DNA of 64,000 nt from Balneola sp. MJW-20 (GCF_040811775.1 NZ_JBFNXW010000001.1:1798001-1862000), one strand, 5' to 3'. Positions 1-8,523 are shown, numbered from the stretch's first letter. The notes: generated by a model from the sequence alone, not told the origin. Numbers and translations: made by a program.

Positions 1-411
1 GACCAGGTGATCGTAACGGTTGCCGTTAATAACCGCAAGAATGCGGTATTCAGTGGTGAAGAAAGGGTTGAGTTGATCAGGGATTGCATTAAAAAAGAAA
101 GCTGGGCAAAAGATATACAGGTTGACCAGTTTACGGGGTTGCTGGTGGATCATGCAAAAATGGTGAATGCCAATACCCTGATAAGAGGAGTGAGACAGAT
201 ATCAGATTTTGAATATGAATTCAGGATGGCTCTGACCAATAAACGACTCGCCCCTGAAGTAGATACTGTATTTTTGATGCCGGATGAACACTTTACTTTT
301 ATTTCCGCTTCCATAGTAAAAGAAGTCGCTCATTGGGGGGGAGATCTCAGCTCATTTGTACCGGGAATTGTAGCCGAAGCTCTCAAAGAAAAAATGAAAG
401 ACATAGAATAA
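1..411 (+). CDS. coaD: Phosphopantetheine adenylyltransferase, 5' end outside window
   Basis: Catalyses the penultimate step of coenzyme A synthesis, joining 4'-phosphopantetheine and ATP to give dephospho-CoA in the cytoplasm. The reading frame is open from base 1, so about 20-25 N-terminal residues, including the TxGH nucleotide-binding motif, lie upstream of the window. Visible family signatures are the RKNAVFSGEERVELI segment, TLIRGVRQISDFEYE and the C-terminal FTFISASIVKEVAHWGG, which corresponds to the ISS-x-VKE motif. A GTG at base 7 should not be taken as the start because the homologous sequence continues before it. The aspartate aminotransferase gene follows about 100 bases downstream on the same strand. 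Confidence 0.95.
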   Translation, partial: DQVIVTVAVNNRKNAVFSGEERVELIRDCIKKESWAKDIQVDQFTGLLVDHAKMVNANTLIRGVRQISDFEYEFRMALTNKRLAPEVDTVFLMPDEHFTFISASIVKEVAHWGGDLSSFVPGIVAEALKEKMKDIE

Positions 412-513
412 CAGAAGCAGGTCCGCATTTTATCGCATTTTCACTATTTTGCGCCGGTATGTTGACCCGCCATACAGGATATTAACGACTCATTAAGCAG
501 ATTTAGGTTAGGT

Positions 514-1707
514 ATGATTTCAAAAAGAGCACAAAAGCTTCAGCCATCGGCCACACTTAAGGTCACAGGAAAAGCCAAGGAACTTGCCCGGGCAGGTAAG
601 TCCATAGTATCCCTGAGTGCAGGAGAACCTGACTTTAATACTCCTTACCATATCTGTAAAGCCGCAATCACGGCCATTGAAGATGGTTTTCATGGATACA
701 CCATGAATACCGGTACACCGGAATTGCGTGAAGCCATTTGTGCAAAACTTAAAAGGGATAATGAACTGGAATACGATCCTTCCCAGATCGTTTGCTCGAA
801 CGGGGCTAAACAATCCGTAGGGTTTTCGATCCTCGCACTCATTGATCCCGGTGATGAAGTGATCATCCCGGCTCCTTATTGGGTATCTTACCCGGAAATG
901 GTCCGGCTTGCCGAAGGAGAACCGGTAATTGTACGTACAGATTTTGAAAACGAATTCAAGATCACTCCGGAGCAGTTGAGATCAGCTATAACAGAACGTA
1001 CCAAAGCGATCATTCTTTGCTCACCTTCGAACCCAACCGGGACCTGTTATACTAAAGATGAACTTAAAGCATTAGCAGAGGTATTAAAGGAGCATCCGCA
1101 GGTTTGCATCATTTCTGATGAGATCTACGAATATATCACCTTCGGAAATAAGCATGTCTCTATCCTGAATGCTGCTCCGGAACTCAAAGACCGAACCATA
1201 CTCATTAACGGCTTTTCCAAAGGCTTTGCCATGACGGGCTGGAGACTTGGCTACCTGGCTGCTCCGACAGAGGTCGCATCAGCTGTTTCAAAGATACAAT
1301 CTCAGGAAACATCTGCTCCTTCATCTATATCACAAAAGGCCGGGGAAGCTGCCTATACCGGTAATTTAGATGAAGTAAATTCTATGCGTAAGGAATTTGA
1401 GAAAAGAAGAGATTATGTAATTGGTGAAATTGCCGGAATTGAAGGGGTCAAGTGCTTCACGCCGGGCGGTGCCTTTTACGTATTTCCTGATATCAGCTAC
1501 TATATCGGAAGAAAAAAGCCGAATGGGGATACCATTAGATCTTCTACCGACCTGAGTCTTTACCTGCTCGAAGACCATGGGCTGGCCGTAGTTCCGGGCG
1601 ATGCCTTCGGTGAGCCGAACGGGCTCCGCATGAGTTATGCTGCTTCAATTCAGGATCTGAAAGAAGCTATGAAAAGACTCAATGCGGGTTTAAAAGCATT
1701 AAATTGA
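514..1707 (+). CDS. aspC: Aspartate aminotransferase (class I PLP enzyme)
   Basis: A 397-residue fold-type I aminotransferase that interconverts aspartate and 2-oxoglutarate with oxaloacetate and glutamate, possibly also acting on aromatic substrates. The PLP lysine is K236 in SKGFAMTGWRLGY. Other family signatures are the SNPTGT turn, the SDEIYEYITFG segment and the C-terminal GLRMSYAAS arginine that binds the substrate carboxylate. The length is normal for the subgroup Ib enzymes. The start is the first ATG of the conserved MISKRAQKLQPSAT N-terminus. It converges on the SulP transporter with only 22 bases between the two stops. Confidence 0.95.
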   Translation: MISKRAQKLQPSATLKVTGKAKELARAGKSIVSLSAGEPDFNTPYHICKAAITAIEDGFHGYTMNTGTPELREAICAKLKRDNELEYDPSQIVCSNGAKQSVGFSILALIDPGDEVIIPAPYWVSYPEMVRLAEGEPVIVRTDFENEFKITPEQLRSAITERTKAIILCSPSNPTGTCYTKDELKALAEVLKEHPQVCIISDEIYEYITFGNKHVSILNAAPELKDRTILINGFSKGFAMTGWRLGYLAAPTEVASAVSKIQSQETSAPSSISQKAGEAAYTGNLDEVNSMRKEFEKRRDYVIGEIAGIEGVKCFTPGGAFYVFPDISYYIGRKKPNGDTIRSSTDLSLYLLEDHGLAVVPGDAFGEPNGLRMSYAASIQDLKEAMKRLNAGLKALN

Positions 1708-1729
1708 AAAACCGATCGGCTTAAGGTAT

Positions 1730-3259
1730 CTATACCTTATCCATGACCAGTTTATAGGTCGGGTCTTCCATTACATTTACATCAATGATCGCATCAGCAT
1801 CCTGGAGTAATTTCCGGCAGTCTTTGCTCAGATGCCTTAAGTGCACCTTCTTCCCTACTTTCTGGTATCTTTCCGTGATCTTATTCAGTGCTTCAATAGC
1901 AGACATATCAACAACCCTGCTCTCTTCAAAATCGATTATGATCTCATCAGGATCATTCAGCACATCAAACTTCGAATTGAATACAGTCACGGAACCGAAG
2001 AATAAGGGACCGTATATCTCGTAATGTTTGATTCCCTGATCGTCAACGCTCTTGCGTGCACGGATCCTTTTTGCATTATCCCAGGCAAATACCAGGGCCG
2101 CTATGATCACACCAATAATAACTGCCAGGGCCAGGTTATGAAGCAGGGCCGTGACCAAAGTCACCATTACCATTACAAATATATCCGATACCGGCATGCG
2201 GTTGAAAGTACGTAAGCTGGCCCATTCGAAAGTTCCGATCGCCACCATGATCATAAGCCCCGTCAGTGCCGCCATCGGCATCCTCTCGATCAGCCCTGAA
2301 CCAAACATGATAAATACCAGCAACATGACAGATGCAACAATGCCTGAGATGCGGGTTCTGGCACCAGATGAGATATTGATCAGGCTCTGCCCGATCATAG
2401 CACATCCACCCATTCCCGAGAAAAAGCCCGAGAAGATATTCGCAACACCCTGTGCGGCAGCTTCCTGATTTCCGCTGCCCCTGGTTTCCGTGATCTCATC
2501 AATAATGTTGAGTGTTAGCAAGCTCTCAATCAGACCAACTCCCGCCATAATTGCAGAGTAAGGCAGTATGATCATGAGTGTATTCCAGCTCACCGGTATC
2601 TGTGGAATATGAAAAGGAGGAAAACCGCCCTGAATGGAAGCAATATCCCCTACGGTACGAGTCTCAATTCCAAAAAATACTACCACTCCGAATACGGTCA
2701 CAAGAGCAACTAAAGATGCCGGGACTACTTTGGTCAGCTTTGGAAGTCCCCAGATGATAAACATAGTGAGTGCAACCAGGCCTAATAATATGTACATCGG
2801 CTCACCGCTGAGCCAGTCTCCGGAAGCACTTTTAAACTGATCCAGTTGCGACATAAAGATGATGATCGCCAGCCCGTTCACAAAGCCGAAAATAACCGGG
2901 TGCGGGACCAGGCGCATCAGCTTTCCCAGTTTCAATACCCCTGCCAGCAGCTGTATGACTCCGGCCAGTATGACTGTCGCAAAAATATATTCAACTCCAT
3001 GAGTCTGTGCCAGCACAACCAGGATCACTGCAACCGCTCCTGTAGCACCCGATATCATTCCCGGACGCCCTCCCAGAATAGAGGTTACTAAGCCCATCAT
3101 AAAGGCAGCATATAAACCGGTAAGCGGAGATAACCCTGCGATCATAGCAAAAGCCACAGCTTCTGGTATGAGAGCAAGAGAAACGGTTAAACCGGATAAA
3201 ACTTCTGTTTTGTAATCAACTTCTTTGGTCAGACCAAACAGGTCCAGATACTTCTTCAT
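1730..3259 (-). CDS. SulP family anion transporter with STAS domain
   Basis: A 509-residue inner-membrane transporter of the SulP/SLC26 family. Members carry sulfate, bicarbonate or other anions, and the substrate cannot be read from sequence. Many hydrophobic segments cover residues 20-390, including the conserved early stretch SLALIPEAVAFAMIAGLSPLTGLYAAF and the ANIFSGFFSGMGGCAMIGQ region. A cytoplasmic STAS domain occupies roughly residues 395-505 (IIIDFEESRVVDMSAIEAL). It stands alone, with no carbonic anhydrase or sulfur-assimilation gene beside it, so a bicarbonate role is possible but unsupported here. Confidence 0.9.
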   Translation of the reverse strand: MKKYLDLFGLTKEVDYKTEVLSGLTVSLALIPEAVAFAMIAGLSPLTGLYAAFMMGLVTSILGGRPGMISGATGAVAVILVVLAQTHGVEYIFATVILAGVIQLLAGVLKLGKLMRLVPHPVIFGFVNGLAIIIFMSQLDQFKSASGDWLSGEPMYILLGLVALTMFIIWGLPKLTKVVPASLVALVTVFGVVVFFGIETRTVGDIASIQGGFPPFHIPQIPVSWNTLMIILPYSAIMAGVGLIESLLTLNIIDEITETRGSGNQEAAAQGVANIFSGFFSGMGGCAMIGQSLINISSGARTRISGIVASVMLLVFIMFGSGLIERMPMAALTGLMIMVAIGTFEWASLRTFNRMPVSDIFVMVMVTLVTALLHNLALAVIIGVIIAALVFAWDNAKRIRARKSVDDQGIKHYEIYGPLFFGSVTVFNSKFDVLNDPDEIIIDFEESRVVDMSAIEALNKITERYQKVGKKVHLRHLSKDCRKLLQDADAIIDVNVMEDPTYKLVMDKV

Positions 3260-3688
3260 ATAAATCAGATACTAATGTTTTTTTAACAATTACTGCACGA
3301 TCAATGCCGGACTATAGGCGGGCTGAAGGAAGGAAAAAAGTATGCAGATCGATCGAATCATAAGCAGCATAAGCTAAGGAACATTAGACCCGCAGAAAAA
3401 GGATTTCTCAGAAAAATTATCCCACCATTCTGACTATCTGGGCAAACTAAAGAGTTCTATATGGAAGCGATTTTTTAGAGAGATAGCCGTGAAACGCTGT
3501 CTAGTGGCACCTTCTAAATTATTCAGAGCATCTTTATTTCAGCTTTATTGAGCACTTAGGGTTAGTACATAAAAGTGAATTCCTGTGCGAGATACTCCGG
3601 TTCACATACTATCTATACCGGACTGACAGGGTCGTCAAATTGATAGAGTTTTATCAAAATGGCACAAAATTTGAATAATAATGGTTCG
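3260..3688. other. Intergenic region without a recognisable gene
   Basis: About 430 bases separate the divergent sulP and fmdB-like genes. There are several stops in all frames and no tRNA-like or terminator-like structure. A short inverted repeat (TCCGGT...ACCGGA, about 3597-3624) is present without a T tract. The left part presumably holds the sulP promoter, but no exact TAnnTTTG element was found there. Confidence 0.5.
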
Positions 3689-3696
3689 TATATTTG
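3689..3696 (+). promoter_or_regulatory. Predicted -7 element (TATATTTG) for the fmdB-like gene
   Basis: Exact match to the Bacteroidota TAnnTTTG -7 consensus. A TTTG lies at 3670-3673, but the 15-base spacing is short. Transcription would begin near 3703. That falls after the ATG at 3681 and before the ATG at 3720, which supports the downstream start for the gene. Confidence 0.5.
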
Positions 3697-3719
3697 AACC
3701 GAACAAAAATTTTAGTGAT

Positions 3720-3944
3720 ATGCCTACGTACGAATACAAAAGAGAAGACGGAAGTACTTTTGAGATCATTCAAAAAATGAGTGATGATCCGCTGAAAGCT
3801 TGTCCGGAAACCGGACAGCCTGTGAAGCGCATCATAAGCGGCGGTGGCGGTGTAGTTTATAAAGGCGATGGCTGGTATGTGACTGATTATAAAAATAATG
3901 GCCAGCCAAAGAGTGCTGAAGCAGCCGGAGGCACTTCAGAATAA
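3720..3944 (+). CDS. FmdB-like small protein, zinc ribbon degenerate
   Basis: A 74-residue protein starting MPTYEYKREDGSTFEI, the opening typical of the FmdB/CxxC-CxxC small regulatory protein family. The normal family has two CxxC knuckles that bind zinc. Here the first pair is replaced (KREDGS) and the second has a single cysteine (KACPETG), so a zinc ribbon cannot form. The start at 3720 is preferred over an in-frame ATG at 3681: the family homology begins there and a promoter element overlaps the upstream ATG. The C-terminal tail (GYVTDY-like, then low complexity) is family-typical. Function unknown. Confidence 0.75.
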   Translation: MPTYEYKREDGSTFEIIQKMSDDPLKACPETGQPVKRIISGGGGVVYKGDGWYVTDYKNNGQPKSAEAAGGTSE

Positions 3945-4004
3945 CATCATATGGCTATTCTGGATATAGCCAGCATAATTTCGGTGGAAACTTAAGGGAT
4001 CTAG

Positions 4005-4577
4005 ATGGACAGAAATCCGGCATATAATAAAGCAATGGAACAATTTGTAGACCTCTGGGGAGATATGGCCTCCGCCTGGGGTATTAATAAGACCATGGCT
4101 CAGATCCACGCTCTGCTTTACGCAGAGTCAGAATTACTGGATACCGATACCATTATGGCCCGGCTCAGCATCAGTCGCGGTAATGCAAATATGAATCTGC
4201 GCCGACTTCTCGACTGGGAGCTGATAGGGAAAGAACAGATCCCGGGTGACCGCAAAGATTATTACAGTGCCGAAACGGACGTCTGGAAGATCGTGTCAAC
4301 GATCATCCGGGAAAGACAGCAGCAGGAGATCGCCCCCATTCGCACTGAGCTGGCTGAGTGTCTAAAAACACTGGAATCCGGTGGGCTGGAAGACAAAGAG
4401 AGCAGGGAATTCAAAGAGCGGATCGAAAATTACAGTGAATTTCTGGAAATGTTCGAAAGGTTCACCGGGGCATTACTTCCTTATATCAATAAAAAGAATC
4501 TAGGCTTCATTAAACAGCTGGTGAAACTGGTGGAAGTTAAAGACTCATTAAAAGATAGCATCCGAAGTGAGCAGTAA
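4005..4577 (+). CDS. GbsR/MarR-type winged-helix transcriptional regulator
   Basis: A 190-residue regulator resembling the GbsR family (proteins controlling osmoprotectant or transport genes in other bacteria). The DNA-binding winged helix is within residues 25-90: AQIHALLYAESELLDTDTIMARLSISRGNANMNLRRLL, then the wing IGKEQIPGDRKDYYSAE. The rest is helical and probably a dimerisation region. It is followed by yraN, whose GTG start overlaps this gene's end by 11 bases, so the two are co-transcribed. No target operon is evident from the neighbours. Confidence 0.85.
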   Translation: MDRNPAYNKAMEQFVDLWGDMASAWGINKTMAQIHALLYAESELLDTDTIMARLSISRGNANMNLRRLLDWELIGKEQIPGDRKDYYSAETDVWKIVSTIIRERQQQEIAPIRTELAECLKTLESGGLEDKESREFKERIENYSEFLEMFERFTGALLPYINKKNLGFIKQLVKLVEVKDSLKDSIRSEQ

Positions 4578-4935
4578 TAAATCGAACCGGCAAAAGGGTA
4601 GTGAAGCAGAAGAACTGGCCTGTGCCTATCTCGAAAGTAAAGGCTGGACTATTCTGGAGCGGAACTATTTCTTTGAGCATTCTGAAGTCGATATCGTTGC
4701 ATATGATCAGAAGGTGATCGTATTCGTCGAGGTTAAAATGCGGTCTTCCGCTAAATTTGGCCAGCCGATCGAATTTGTGGACGATATTAAAGTTGAACAT
4801 GTCTATAAAGCCTCCGAAGCCTGGCTTTACGAGAGAAAGATGGAAGGTTCCCCTGTCCGCTATGATGTTGTGGGGATCCTGCAGGAAAAAGGGGCCGCTC
4901 CTTCCTTCAATCATATTGAAGACGCATTTCGATAA
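4567..4935 (+). CDS. yraN: YraN family (UPF0102) endonuclease-like protein
   Basis: A 122-residue protein of the UPF0102/YraN family, which has a restriction-endonuclease-like fold and is suspected of acting in DNA processing; its role is not established. The nuclease-type core is visible: GSEAEELACAYLESKGWTIL, then E..VDIVAYD and VFVEVKMRS, giving the E-D-ExK set of acidic and lysine residues. The start is GTG inside the end of the preceding regulator gene, with an 11-base overlap. An ATG option is far downstream and would remove the conserved N-terminus. Confidence 0.9.
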   Translation: MSSNKSNRQKGSEAEELACAYLESKGWTILERNYFFEHSEVDIVAYDQKVIVFVEVKMRSSAKFGQPIEFVDDIKVEHVYKASEAWLYERKMEGSPVRYDVVGILQEKGAAPSFNHIEDAFR

Positions 4936-4997
4936 GACATCCTCTATTTCATTCCTTTACCTGCATCTGCTATATTCAGCCAACTAAATCAGCAGAA

Positions 4998-5771
4998 ATG
5001 GCTACTCATTTACGACCTATTGAATATCTCCGAAGCATTCTGGGGATCCTTGTATTCTTTCTTCTTTTTCTGATCGCAACGCCCGTCATTGCCATCCTGC
5101 TGATCTTCAGTCTGGGAAAGGCCACTAACTTCATTATTAAGTATATTGGTCCGGCTATTGCTTATCCTGTCATATGGATCACCGGCATTAATTTTGAGGT
5201 CATTCAGCACGGAAAGCCTGTGGATAAATCGGTGATCTATACGATCAATCACAGTTCTACACTGGATCTTCTTACCATGATCGCGCTGGGACTTCCAAGA
5301 GTACGCTTTGTGGCTAAATGGGAATTACAATATAATCCACTCTTTTTCATTGTTGGACGGCTTACCGGTCAGGTTTTCATTCAACGCAAAAATCGTGCAC
5401 AAGCTATACCTGCTCTCTTAAAAACATACGATCGGCTGAAGCGTGATCGTCTTTCGATCATGGTAGCTCCAGAGGGGTCGCGCAAACACGAGGGGATCAT
5501 TGGTCCCTTTAAGAAAGGAGCTTTCAGGATGGCTATCGACCTCGGCTTTCCCATTGTCCCCATTTATTTTGAGGGCAATAAAGAGCTGAGTCTGGGAGGT
5601 TCTCTTCTGACTGCCTCAGGAACTATAAAGGCTCATATTCATGAACCCATAGATACCAGCGACTGGAGCCTGGAAACGATCGACGATCACATTGACCATC
5701 TCCGCGGTAAATATATGGAATGGGCTGGAGTAGATGAAAAGACTAACTACGAGGTTCCAGGTACTGAATAG
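4998..5771 (+). CDS. plsC: 1-acyl-sn-glycerol-3-phosphate acyltransferase-like protein
   Basis: A 257-residue membrane acyltransferase, probably transferring an acyl chain to lysophosphatidic acid in phospholipid synthesis. Two hydrophobic segments lie at residues 13-40 and 45-63. The NHx4D motif is H85-x4-D90 (NHSSTLD) and the glycerophosphate-binding motif is E159-G-S-R162. The length fits PlsC. The last 29 bases overlap the 3' end of the convergent egtD gene. Other lysophospholipid or ornithine-lipid acyltransferases share these motifs, so the exact acceptor is an inference. Confidence 0.85.
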   Translation: MATHLRPIEYLRSILGILVFFLLFLIATPVIAILLIFSLGKATNFIIKYIGPAIAYPVIWITGINFEVIQHGKPVDKSVIYTINHSSTLDLLTMIALGLPRVRFVAKWELQYNPLFFIVGRLTGQVFIQRKNRAQAIPALLKTYDRLKRDRLSIMVAPEGSRKHEGIIGPFKKGAFRMAIDLGFPIVPIYFEGNKELSLGGSLLTASGTIKAHIHEPIDTSDWSLETIDDHIDHLRGKYMEWAGVDEKTNYEVPGTE

Positions 5772-6681
5772 AGAATAACTGTTCGTCATCCGTCCACACT
5801 TTTTTGACTCCGAACCAGGGTTCCACCATTTTCTTGAACTGCTGCAGCGAATATTTGTGCGAGTTCTCGGTATGAATACTTTCGCCTTTCCGGATAGTAT
5901 AGCGGCGATCATTCACACATACCTGCTGATCGGTCTTACTGATCAGATGCATTTCAATCCGGCTTTCCTCCTCATTCCAGATAGCTTCATGCTCATAAGA
6001 ATCAGGCTTAAAGTCTGTACCCAGCAAACGGTTTATATGCCTTAATATATTTTTATTGAATTCTGCGGTCACTCCTTCTGAATCATTATAGGCTGCAAGA
6101 AGGATCTCTCGGTCTTTTTTCAGATCTACTCCAATCAAAAAGCCCCCTTCCTTTCCGATCAGGTCATATACTACTTCCAGAAACTCCCGTACCGTTTCGG
6201 GACTAAAGTTCCCGATCGTTGAGCCAGGAAAAAAAACGATCGGCCTGCCGGGCGGCAGGTCTTCCGGAAGATCGAATGGATGAATATAATCGGCAGACAG
6301 GGGACGGATCTCAATTTCCGGATACTCATCCTGTAGATCTTTTGCTACCTTATGAAGGTATTCAGAGGATATATCGATAGGCACATAAGCTTCGATTCCC
6401 ACCAGTCGATCCAGCAAGATCCGGGTCTTTGTACTGCTACCGCTGCCGGGTTCGATGAGCACTATGTGATCTCCCAGGTATTCATGAAAGGAATCTATAT
6501 TCTCCATCAGGATCTGAACCTCCGTTCTTGTCGGATAGTATTCTTTCAGATCTGTGATACGATCGAAAAGTTCTGACCCTTTCTTATCATAAAAGTATTT
6601 ACTTGGAAGGCTCTTCTGCTCCTGACTCATCCCCATAAGCACTTCCTCCAGCATCCGGGCATTTATTTGCTCTTTGATCAT
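5743..6681 (-). CDS. egtD: L-histidine N-alpha-methyltransferase (ergothioneine synthesis)
   Basis: A 312-residue SAM-dependent enzyme that trimethylates the alpha-amino group of histidine to hercynine, the first step of ergothioneine synthesis. The N-terminal PSKYFYDKKGSELFDRITDLKEYYPTR segment is diagnostic of the family. The SAM loop is EPGSGSSTKTR (residues 77-87), and PGSTIGNF and GVDLKKD follow. It lies 9 bases downstream of egtB in the same orientation, so the pair is an operon. Its 3' end runs 29 bases into the opposing plsC gene, which leaves no room for an independent terminator. Confidence 0.95.
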   Translation of the reverse strand: MIKEQINARMLEEVLMGMSQEQKSLPSKYFYDKKGSELFDRITDLKEYYPTRTEVQILMENIDSFHEYLGDHIVLIEPGSGSSTKTRILLDRLVGIEAYVPIDISSEYLHKVAKDLQDEYPEIEIRPLSADYIHPFDLPEDLPPGRPIVFFPGSTIGNFSPETVREFLEVVYDLIGKEGGFLIGVDLKKDREILLAAYNDSEGVTAEFNKNILRHINRLLGTDFKPDSYEHEAIWNEEESRIEMHLISKTDQQVCVNDRRYTIRKGESIHTENSHKYSLQQFKKMVEPWFGVKKVWTDDEQLFSIQYLEPRS

Positions 6682-6690
6682 AAACTAAAG

Positions 6691-7980
6691 TTATCGGGCC
6701 AGACGAATACCGTTAAACTGCCACCTGGCATCGGCGTGGAAAAAATTTCTGTAAGTTTTTCTGATATGGGTCTGCGAAGTCGCACAGGACCCGCCTCTTA
6801 AGACGTACTGGTTAGCCATAAACTTACCATTATATTCTCCAAGAGCACCTGCCAATGGCTTGTATCCCGGGTAAGGGGCATAGGAACTCATGGTCCACTC
6901 CCATACATCTCCATACATCTGTTTTAACCCTTTACCCGGGATCTTGTGAGCTACCGGATGATAATGTTCATTCTCTACAAAATTACCTTCGATAGGAAGG
7001 TCAGCACATGCATGCTCCCATTCCTGCTCGGTTGGTAAACGACTATCCATCCAGCGGGCATATGCATCTGCCTCATAATAGCTTACGTGGGTAACCGGTT
7101 CATTGGGATCCAGCATCCCTGATCCTGATAGTGTAAAGATGTGCCATTGATCATTTTTTAGATACCAGTACAGTGGGGACTTCCATTCGTTCTCTTTTAC
7201 TGCGGACCAACCCTCATCCAGCCAGAGTTCAGAGCGCTCATATCCTCCATCCTGCATGAATTCCAGATACTCAGCATTGGTAACAAGGCGATCTGCCAGC
7301 TCAAAATTCTGTACAAAGGTCTTATGAACCGGATGTTCATTATCATAGGTAAATTCATTTCCGGAATTACCGATCTCCGTCATACCTTCAGAAAAATTGA
7401 TCCAGTTTATTGGTTCGGGTGCTGATGAACCGGCAGACCTGCTCTCCCGATAAACCGGCATCAGGGGATTCTGAGCTAGCATATATTTCAGGTCTGTCAG
7501 AATCAGTTCCTGATGCTGCTGTTCATGATTAATACCGATCTCTAACACTTTAGCTGCTTCTTTCCAGTCCTCCTCGGTACAGGATTCAAAAAAAGACAGC
7601 ATTTGCTCATCCACATACTTCCTGAATTCAAACACCTCTTTAACCGTAGGACGGGATAGAACTCCTCTTTGAGCCCTGCTGAATGGAACACCGGTCTGCA
7701 GGTAATAGGAATTAAAAAAGTACGCATATTGAGGATGCATACTGTTGTAATCGTCCAAAAACTTATCCAGTACAAAAGTCTCGAAAAACCAGGATACATG
7801 TGCGAGGTGCCACTTCGTCGGGCTGGTCTTTGCCATTACCTGGATCACGAAATCTTCGATCTCCAAAGGTTCTACGAGATGCCTGGAAAAATTCCGGACG
7901 CTCAAATAATGATCTTTTATTTCATTCCTGCTATGTCGTCCGGAAATCTCTTTTTTATCTTTAATAATATCTGACCGCAT
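6691..7980 (-). CDS. egtB: Ergothioneine sulfoxide synthase EgtB
   Basis: A 429-residue non-haem iron enzyme that uses O2 to couple a thiol (cysteine or gamma-glutamylcysteine) to hercynine. The N-terminal DinB-like domain carries the iron ligands: H58/H61 in WHLAHVSWFF and the HX3HXE set H152, H156, E158. Residues 200-428 form the formylglycine-enzyme-like C-lectin domain (YGDVWEWTMSSYAPYPG, FMANQYVLRGGSCAT). No egtA or egtC is adjacent, so a direct-cysteine type is possible. The 5' region contains a perfect 19-bp palindrome that may be a repressor site. Confidence 0.95.
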   Translation of the reverse strand: MRSDIIKDKKEISGRHSRNEIKDHYLSVRNFSRHLVEPLEIEDFVIQVMAKTSPTKWHLAHVSWFFETFVLDKFLDDYNSMHPQYAYFFNSYYLQTGVPFSRAQRGVLSRPTVKEVFEFRKYVDEQMLSFFESCTEEDWKEAAKVLEIGINHEQQHQELILTDLKYMLAQNPLMPVYRESRSAGSSAPEPINWINFSEGMTEIGNSGNEFTYDNEHPVHKTFVQNFELADRLVTNAEYLEFMQDGGYERSELWLDEGWSAVKENEWKSPLYWYLKNDQWHIFTLSGSGMLDPNEPVTHVSYYEADAYARWMDSRLPTEQEWEHACADLPIEGNFVENEHYHPVAHKIPGKGLKQMYGDVWEWTMSSYAPYPGYKPLAGALGEYNGKFMANQYVLRGGSCATSQTHIRKTYRNFFHADARWQFNGIRLAR

Positions 7981-7992
7981 AAATCATCCTCA

Positions 7993-8011
7993 ATTGAAAT
8001 TACATTTCAAT
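7993..8011. promoter_or_regulatory. Perfect 19-bp palindrome upstream of egtB, candidate operator
   Basis: ATTGAAATTACATTTCAAT has two 8-base arms around TAC. It ends 13 bases before the egtB start codon. It overlaps a plausible minus-strand promoter: TTTG at 8033-8036, 18-base spacer, then TACATTGA at 8007-8014, two mismatches from TAnnTTTG. The position is that of a repressor operator. The near 9-1-9 layout resembles Fur/PerR-family sites, but the regulator is unknown. Confidence 0.55.
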
Positions 8012-8052
8012 GTAAAGAATGAATTACAAAGCCAAAAAATTAATGAGCGGTC

Positions 8053-8313
8053 TTATTTATCGCGATAGAAATAGATCTTTTTACTGTCGGCATCGCGACG
8101 ACTTTTAACCTTAATTCCATTCTGCTTACCATATTGATAAACAGCTGTTCTCATTGAATTGATATTCTTTTCGTTGGTATAACCAACCTCAATTGCCTGT
8201 CCGCCCGGCTTCAATTTCTCAATTGCATCCAGAAGAGGCTTAAATTTTGAGGTTCGTTTTTTGGATGACTTGATGTTAGTCCTTTTTACAAACTTGATGT
8301 CCATTTTACTCAT
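8053..8313 (-). CDS. Small basic conserved protein of unknown function
   Basis: An 86-residue lysine/arginine-rich protein. The second half (SMRTAVYQYGKQNGIKVKSRRDADSKKIYFYR) resembles small basic domains in many bacteria with the pattern S-x-R-x-A-x-YGK-x-G-x-K-x-x-x-R ending in an aromatic-Arg strand, which suggests nucleic-acid contact. That resemblance is a memory-based impression and does not assign a function. Two ATGs nine bases apart (8313 and 8304) are possible starts. A TATATTTG element at 8354-8361 on the same strand would place the transcription start about 34 bases upstream. Confidence 0.7.
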   Translation of the reverse strand: MSKMDIKFVKRTNIKSSKKRTSKFKPLLDAIEKLKPGGQAIEVGYTNEKNINSMRTAVYQYGKQNGIKVKSRRDADSKKIYFYRDK

Positions 8314-8353
8314 AGCTAATAGTGAATTATCTGATGTCCTTCATATGTCTATA

Positions 8354-8361
8354 CAAATATA
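8354..8361 (-). promoter_or_regulatory. Predicted -7 element (TATATTTG) for the small basic gene
   Basis: Exact TAnnTTTG match in an AT-rich 210-base intergenic stretch. No TTTG is seen at the ideal -33 distance. It gives a leader of about 34 bases before the gene ending at 8053. Confidence 0.4.
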
Positions 8362-8523
8362 TTGATTTAAAATAGAGTTTATTTTGAATCTTCGACAAAT
8401 AAATGAATAAATATTAATGTTAGTAATAACTATTAACAGATAAATATATTTTAAATCGATAATTGAATATTAAATATCAGCATACTTTGCGATGAATCGG
8501 GATACTCTGAACCAACTGTACTT

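Noticed and set aside
1723..1738. Perfect hairpin AAGGTAT-CT-ATACCTT between aspC and sulP
   Set aside because: No T run follows on either strand and the stem is AT-rich, so it is not called a terminator.
2136..2468. Open frames on both strands within the sulP gene
   Set aside because: Shadows of the transporter coding sequence; no start signal or homology.
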